Shown: one piece after another, positions 58,131 to 64,000 of the stretch
Position numbering within the stretch: the first letter of the stretch is position 1
Layout: every line of letters starts with the position of its first letter
Source of the DNA: Lottia gigantea
Taxonomy: Eukaryota; Mollusca; Gastropoda; Lottiidae
DNA length: 64,000 nt
Assembly (NCBI RefSeq): GCF_000327385.1
Contig: NW_008709715.1
Coordinates: 1,662,752 to 1,726,751, forward strand
Direction of reading: 5' to 3'
Notes under the pieces: model-generated
Told to the model about the DNA's origin: nothing
The model's database searches: none
Seen by the model: only the letters and a program-made list of their open reading frames with translations
Position numbers and translations under genes: made by a program

Positions 58131-61100
58131 ATGGGGAATTGTTTGGCCAAATGTTGTGGAAGGTTTGATAAGAGGTATATCTATCCTTGTTTAGCTGTCA
58201 TTGACTTAAAACAATGTATGTTGCTGCAGAACATAGAATTTAAATTCTCACACAATACTTGAACAATAACTCATGAATGTAATCATCAAAAGACTTACCT
58301 GGTGTCATAAACATACAACAGTAATCATTGATAATAAGATTAATCTATAAAATTTAATTATTGAAATATACTGAAATTTGTTGGGGCTTTTTTTTATAAT
58401 TACTTAGTTTTATGGATAATAGATTAAAGTGATATTACGTCTTAGAATGAACATAAAATTTAATTCTCAAGAATGGTCAATATGAGTATATTATATTCAT
58501 CAGTGAACTTACCTGGTGTCATTTAGTTACAACAGAATCCCTGTAAAATCTAGAAAATTTGAAAATTCATAAAAATAAGTAATTATTGAAAAACGCTTAA
58601 TCATAATATTAAACGTTTTTCAATAGTTAATTGCATTTTATTAAGTTTTTTGGATTTATCGGATTATATAAGGATCCTGTTATGTTATTTATGACACCAG
58701 GTATATCTACTGATGAATATTTGCTCTTATTGGCCAAGTTTAAAATTTTATGTTTATTGAATTCTTAGACGTAGTATCCCTTTAATCATATGAATTTATC
58801 CGATTTAACAGGGATTCTGTTGTATAGTAGAGTTATGACACTGGATGAATACATACTCATAATGACCAAGTTTAAGAATTGAAATTTTATGATCAAACTA
58901 AGTAACGTATTCGTTTTATATTAAGTAAGACCTATATTCACTTGTATATTTCGGATTTGTCTTATTTTATAAATAAAAGGTTGTAAGAATTTCTAAGTAA
59001 TTGGCCTACCATTGAATTTTCACTACTCTCCAACAAATGTCAGCTCAGAATTGAATTTTTCCATCATTTCAAAAATTATTTTTGATTGCTTGCCATTTTT
59101 TGTACAATATCATCAGGTCCATAATGATATAAGGCTTGATAGATTTATATTTGAAATAAACTTACTTCTTTCATGGAAGTTTCATCTCAAAAACTTCCCA
59201 TGTAAATGGCAATCGGTGAAACGAAACTTGTAAATTGACTCCTTTTTAAAAAAGTTAAAAATGATATATGAAAAGAAAATGTACTTTGATATAAATGATA
59301 GTGAATATACTGGAATTAAACCTTTGGACATTTTTAGAGCTCAATCTTAAAAAGAATTAACACTCGAAACTAAACTACAGTTTAATATTAACTTTGAAAT
59401 ATTTTTCAGGAGACAGTATTTAAGGACCAGATATGATGTTGAAAGAGATTACTCTATAGAGGTAAGTACATGTACTCAACAATATTTTTCATATGTGTAT
59501 CACAAATTTTTAGAGATCTGTTTTTACTGCGTATAGAAATTTCATTTCAGCAGATTTCATCAATTATTCAAATTCTCAGATAAGCTTATTTACAAAAAAT
59601 ATTGATATATTTAAGTTAAAGATTATAGCAAACAAATTATTCTTTTGGATCCTTTCCTAAGTAAGCTTTTTGTAACATTCCTCTATAACCAGGAATTTCT
59701 CCTACTTTCAATAAGTTAATCTCAATCCACCCTTACTGTCTGACAATATAGTTTTCAGAATCAAATTTTACCAAAAAACTTTATATGAACATTATTATAC
59801 CCAAATAGTACTGTTACATTGTCTACAAATCAAAAATATTTGAAGTATTCAGTCAAAAGGTTATTTTCATGTGTTATTTCAAGTTTTGTTTCAAATTTAA
59901 CCTTAAGACTTTATGACACAAAATATTAATTTTCTGAAAAATAATTGTCAGAGAGTAGTGAATCCATAATCTGCAATTCCTAGCACATTTTTGCATCAGA
60001 ATATTAAATGTTAAAGATCTTTACTAGAAAAATTTTGTAAATATTTTGTAGTTTGAGAATTTAATGGATGAGGTAAGATGATTTTGTAAATTTAAGATTT
60101 CATTAACTGCACTAAACTCATATTCTTGCATATATTTTTCTGTTGCTTTCAAACTCCTTAATCCTGTGCATTTAGTTACATTACAATACAAAGTAGAACA
60201 CATGTAACTGACCAAATGTAATATTATATCATACAATGATTAAAATGGGATTCATACAAATAACATTTGTTTTTACTGTGTTCCTTTCATCATATTTTAT
60301 TTGATTCATGTTTATACATGTAATGTATTCACAATCATCAATTTTCTTGTCAACATGATAGAGGCTGCGGGTTACATACGATTTCAATACCATGTATGTT
60401 ATGTGTATGTGAACTTTTCTTGGGGTCATCACCAGAATAATTCAAAAGTGTCAAGTGAATACAATAGAATGGATTGTTGTTTGCCTTTTTTGTGACACCT
60501 TGTGAAGCCTTTTTACTATTATTTTTAGGATAATAATCAATATGAAGCAAACAGGTATTTATAATTTATTTTAAAATATTTAAATCTATCTTGGCATTTT
60601 GAAGTCATTTATTATTTAAACCTTTAACAAGTGCATTGGAAGTTTATTAGTTTACTGTACTAGTATAGTGAAAGTACAATAACTGTATGTGCCTGGGAAT
60701 AATGATAAACTTAATCTCAAAAATTAAATTTGAATTGATAAAATTGGAAAAGCTATAAACTTTTGGAATCCAAGGTGTTCAAAAAGGCTTTTTTTTTATC
60801 TTTTCGTTATTTTCATAGTAGAAGAGAAGTGATTTTATTACAGAGCTGTTAAACACATTGATTTTCTCTCTATCATTATTGATAGTATGGTAATCAGGTT
60901 TTAGCTACCAATTGCTTCGTCAATCTTATTACACTCTCTTGTTATCTTTTCTACTCTTTCTATTGGACACTCATTACCGTAACATCTGATGCCACAGTTA
61001 TCACTGTATTATTCACTGAACCTAGGGTATCAGTAACCATAACGGCATTCCAGAATCCCAAATTATTTATATTTACTACCTTCGTGATTATACTATTTTC

Positions 61101-63596
61101 CTTTTTACATAAAATATGGATATTTCTTGGATATAGGAAAAAGTCTTGTCTATTCGGAATTTTTTTCCAATATCATTCATGCAGATTTAGATTTTGAAGC
61201 TTTATGTTCAATGGAGAGGGTGTGGTTGAGACGAGTGTGGTTGATACAAATTGGAATCAATGATCTTACAATATTGCTTTGCAACACATGTTCTAGGTCA
61301 TTGAATTATTTAACCAATCAGATACTACTTTCATCAAGAGATTTACTGGCCATTATTTGTGGGATATTCATTGCCTACCATTGATTTGTATTGTCTGGTA
61401 TTGTATTGTCTGTATTAACATTGTTTTTGATTGGTCAGAATGAATTATGACAACTTTTGATGATACTTGATCAAAATTCCACTAAATGCTATAGAGCAAA
61501 AATTTTCCAGATTATTGATGTAGAGTAAAACAAATAGCTGAAGACTATAAACAGAAAAAACATCTGGATCTCTATTTTAATCACCTTGAATAATATTGGC
61601 CCAAACATTGTGCTAGGTCATTGTGAAATTTTTAATATTATGCTTATGTAACTACTAATTAGCCAATGTATATCAATGAATTCATTTTGATATTGTCAAT
61701 ACATTCAAAAACAATCAATATAGTACTATTGGCATTAGGGAGTTATTATACATCCATTGTCATCCAATATGTGTCTTATTTTATTTTGATCACAATACAA
61801 ATTACCAATTGTTAAAACAATTAGAAAATAATATACATTGGTTCAAAATTATCAGATCATCAAAAAACTAAAACTGTTTGATATTGTGTGTATTATTAAA
61901 CCTCATTTTCTAAGCTTATCTAAAAATTGTTCACTATTTTCTTTTATTTTAATCGAATCAATGGGAATAGTATTTTGTAATAAATTTTGATTTTAATCAC
62001 TGTTTACAGATGTCAATTACAATTAACTAGTGGACCATTTACTGTGTCAACATATGTCCGTTTGGTAGGTGACAGACATAATATGAGGTTATGATTGTGC
62101 TGTTGTTTCTGTGTGGTGTCCATTAGTATTATAGTTTTTATTAGCAATATTTAATTTATTCAAGTGAACAAAAACATCTGCTGTCATACCTTACAATTTC
62201 CATTTTAGATTTTTTTATGACAACTTCTATTGAATTTTAGTTATTTAGTTGTGTTGGTATGCTTGAATTTCGAAAATTCTGCTGAAGTTTAGAAAGCGCA
62301 TCAAAATTCTCAACTCTGAGACAAAAAGATCCATAAAAAAAACTTTCACAAACTGTCCAAAGTAGTGATTGTCATAATTAACTAAGCATGCAGTTGTTTT
62401 GTTGTTCTATTGAATATTGCATGGACCCTCTATGAATATATCAATCCAGTATTTTGAAAAAAATTATTTTAATCTCATCATAACTACAGCTCTGATATAG
62501 ATGTATAGGGCTCATATATGTAGTACTTTCTGTTTATATGTATTTTGATTTATCCAGTTGTATTTATGTTTTGTTTATTTGTCAAGGCCTTTGACTGATC
62601 ACGAAAAGGCGATTTTATCCAAACGCCAATATACAGTGTTGTTGCATGAACAAAAGAAAATTGATCAAGAAATTGATGCAAAGGTAATTGTTGCTTTTTT
62701 GCTGATTTATCATGTAAATGTGATGTGTATTTTGGTTGTCATTTTCTTTCCTGTGATCACATGTGAACTAAAATGAATGAAAACCACAGTATTAGCTTAT
62801 ATTAGATGTATATGTGACAAAGTTAGAAAAGCACAGGCACAGGACTTAGAAGTCAAAATGTGTGTTGATATTTTAATGTTGGGTCATGGTCAAACAGGCC
62901 AAACAATTTGATTGTAACATACCATCAAAAAAGTCAAAATCGGTCAAAAATGTGTATGATATTAAGCAAAAGTCTGTCATTTATATATTTTGTTCCACTT
63001 TCCAACCCATTAAATATTTATGCACTTTATTTTTCGAAAAGTTTCAAAGAGTGTTTTTTATATTAAGAGGATTGTTTTTAGAGTCATTCATAGCAACAGT
63101 GAAACTCTTGTATCATTCTTTCAAGAAAAAGAAATTAGTGAATATCAAATAGTTGTCTGTATTGTTTAAATAGGATAAATAACTAGTAGGATTTCATTTC
63201 AGTTAATTTTTACTAATATTCTATTTATATATTTTATGTAAAAAAAAAAAATATACAAAAATAAATTGAAATTCTTCTGTCTCCACATTTTATGTATGGA
63301 TAAATTCTACATTAAATTATGCATCATGTACATTAAGATATCATGAAAGCCTTTGAAATCAAAGAATTTGAGGTTACATTGAGTTGATTTGTCTTATCCA
63401 ATGTTTTGCTTTGACATCTTCAGCTAGCACAACATGAGGAAGAAATAAAACAAGAAGAAGAAGCATTAATTGAAGCTAAGAGAGAAGCAGCAAGAACAGC
63501 TAAATTACAACGAGCTAAAGAACAGGCAGCCAAGAAAAATGCTACAACCCATGGCTCAAAATCGTGGTTAGATGGCAATGAAGATGAATGGGAAAT
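58131..63596 (+). CDS. AP1AR: AP1AR (gadkin/gamma-BAR) homologue, first five coding exons
   Basis: AP-1 complex-associated regulatory protein, a membrane-anchored adaptor that links AP-1 vesicles to kinesin and restrains Arp2/3 in vertebrates. Exons: 58131-58174 (MGNCLAKCCGRFDKR), 59410-59461 (RQYLRTRYDVERDYSIE), 60529-60554 (DNNQYEANR, a 26-nt microexon), 62587-62683 (PLTDHEKAILSKRQYTVLLH, EQKKIDQEIDAK), 63424-63596 (LAQHEEEIKQEEEALIEAKR, EAARTAKLQRAKEQ, ... WLDGNEDEWE). Start MGNC fits N-myristoylation plus palmitoylation, as in human AP1AR (MGNCCWTQCFG as I recall), and RPLT...coiled coil...EEEAL..A.REAARAAK matches in order. Phases all agree. At 63597 a GTAAGT donor follows, so the apparent stop at 63598 is intronic and the gene continues beyond the window. 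Introns 2-4 hold nothing recognised. Confidence 0.87.
58240..58900. mobile_element. Older TTAA-type foldback MITE interrupted by a younger one (AP1AR intron 1)
   Basis: Left remnant (GACTTACCTGGTGTCATAAA) and right remnant (AGTTATGACACTGGATGAAT, ATACATACTCATAATGACCA) are inner palindrome halves of the family, split by the complete element 58424-58785. Confidence 0.6.
58424..58785. mobile_element. TTAA-flanked foldback MITE, complete
   Basis: A 362-bp element with TTAA at both ends and inverted ends AAGTGATATTACGTCTTAGA / TTAGACGTAGTATCCCTT. It is nearly identical to 23924-24290, so both are recent. Confidence 0.75.
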
Positions 63597-63827
63597 GTAA
63601 GTCTATTTATAGACCATGTGTTATTATCTCCACTTGCCATCCATGAACTTACAATCAACCAACCAATTTCTAAGTTTAATTCAAGATTTACTGGAATTTT
63701 GGGATATTCATTGTTAAGCATTTCAAGACAAAGGATGTTATGATTTGTTCGCAAAATTATGACAATTGGTAACCAAGTGAATTATAGACCCACAGGAAAA
63801 TAGGAAACAAAACTTTATAGATTTGTA

Positions 63828-64000
63828 TTTTTATATGCCCACTTGAAATAGGGAGTGTATATTGTCATCACCCATGTTCGGCCGCTCTTAAACACTTTAG
63901 AAGGCACAATTCTTGACTGACTTTGACGAAACTTGATATGATTGTTTGTAATTACCCAAGGATGAACCCTATTGAAAATGAGAAAAATAGAAAAATATTC
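63828..64000 (+). mobile_element. Pearl/Helentron-like repeat, family A, 5' end (runs off window)
   Basis: TTTTTATATGCCCACTTGAA, GTGTATATTGTCATCACCCA, then the first internal unit (AACACTTTAGAAGGCACAAT, ACCCAAGGATGAACCCTATT). Cut by the window end, in the AP1AR intron after exon 5. Confidence 0.7.

Noticed and set aside
63598-63600. TAA ending the AP1AR reading frame
   Set aside because: It lies inside a strong GTAAGT donor, and the family has a long C-terminal part after this point.

Overview
This is an AT-rich, intron-rich, repeat-dense animal nuclear window. It shows GT-AG introns, host genes split over many short exons, non-LTR and Penelope-like retroelement remnants, a tRNA-derived SINE, foldback MITEs, and many copies of a repeat with ~160-bp internal tandem units that resembles the pearl/Helentron-derived repeats of bivalves. 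A mollusc or another lophotrochozoan is my best guess. That is inference from repeat style, not proof.

Layout. At 133-1030 (minus) lie the first two coding exons of SRP68, the 68-kDa subunit of the signal recognition particle. From 1.0 to 8.9 kb there is no gene, only repeats: a foldback with a perfect 27-bp hairpin, a 0.79-kb direct duplication, a ~1.76-kb near-palindrome carrying a SINE, and pearl-like elements. The window is dominated by a large inverted duplication of one gene. Copy 1 (plus, 8954-28945) and copy 2 (minus, 54033-34835) are 17-exon HELZ2-type genes arranged tail to tail. Each encodes CCCH/C2H2 zinc fingers, an Upf1-like SF1 helicase, a catalytically complete RNB (RNase II/R) exonuclease domain, and a second Upf1-like helicase. 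Copy 2 sums to 8,997 coding nt (2,998 codons plus stop) with every splice phase consistent. Copy 1 is open through exons 2-17, but a Penelope-like element replaces the 3' end and splice donor of its exon 1. The spacer between the convergent stops (28946-34834) holds related minisatellites in both arms, a mariner-like MITE, a LINE fragment and decayed repeats. From 54.0 to 58.1 kb there is gene-free sequence with hairpins and repeats. At 58131-63596 (plus) lie the first five coding exons of an AP1AR (gadkin/gamma-BAR) homologue that runs off the window.

How it fits together. SRP68 and AP1AR are single-copy-type housekeeping neighbours. The HELZ2-like pair between them looks like an expanded, probably defence-related RNA helicase-nuclease locus. 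In vertebrates HELZ2 is interferon-inducible and acts as a helicase-coupled 3'-5' exoribonuclease. The arms show mosaic divergence: intron 6 is identical over 131 nt while nearby introns and the last exon differ strongly, which suggests gene conversion between arms. Convergent transcription across inverted arms could also make long double-stranded RNA. Both ideas are inferences that sequence comparison and RNA data can test.
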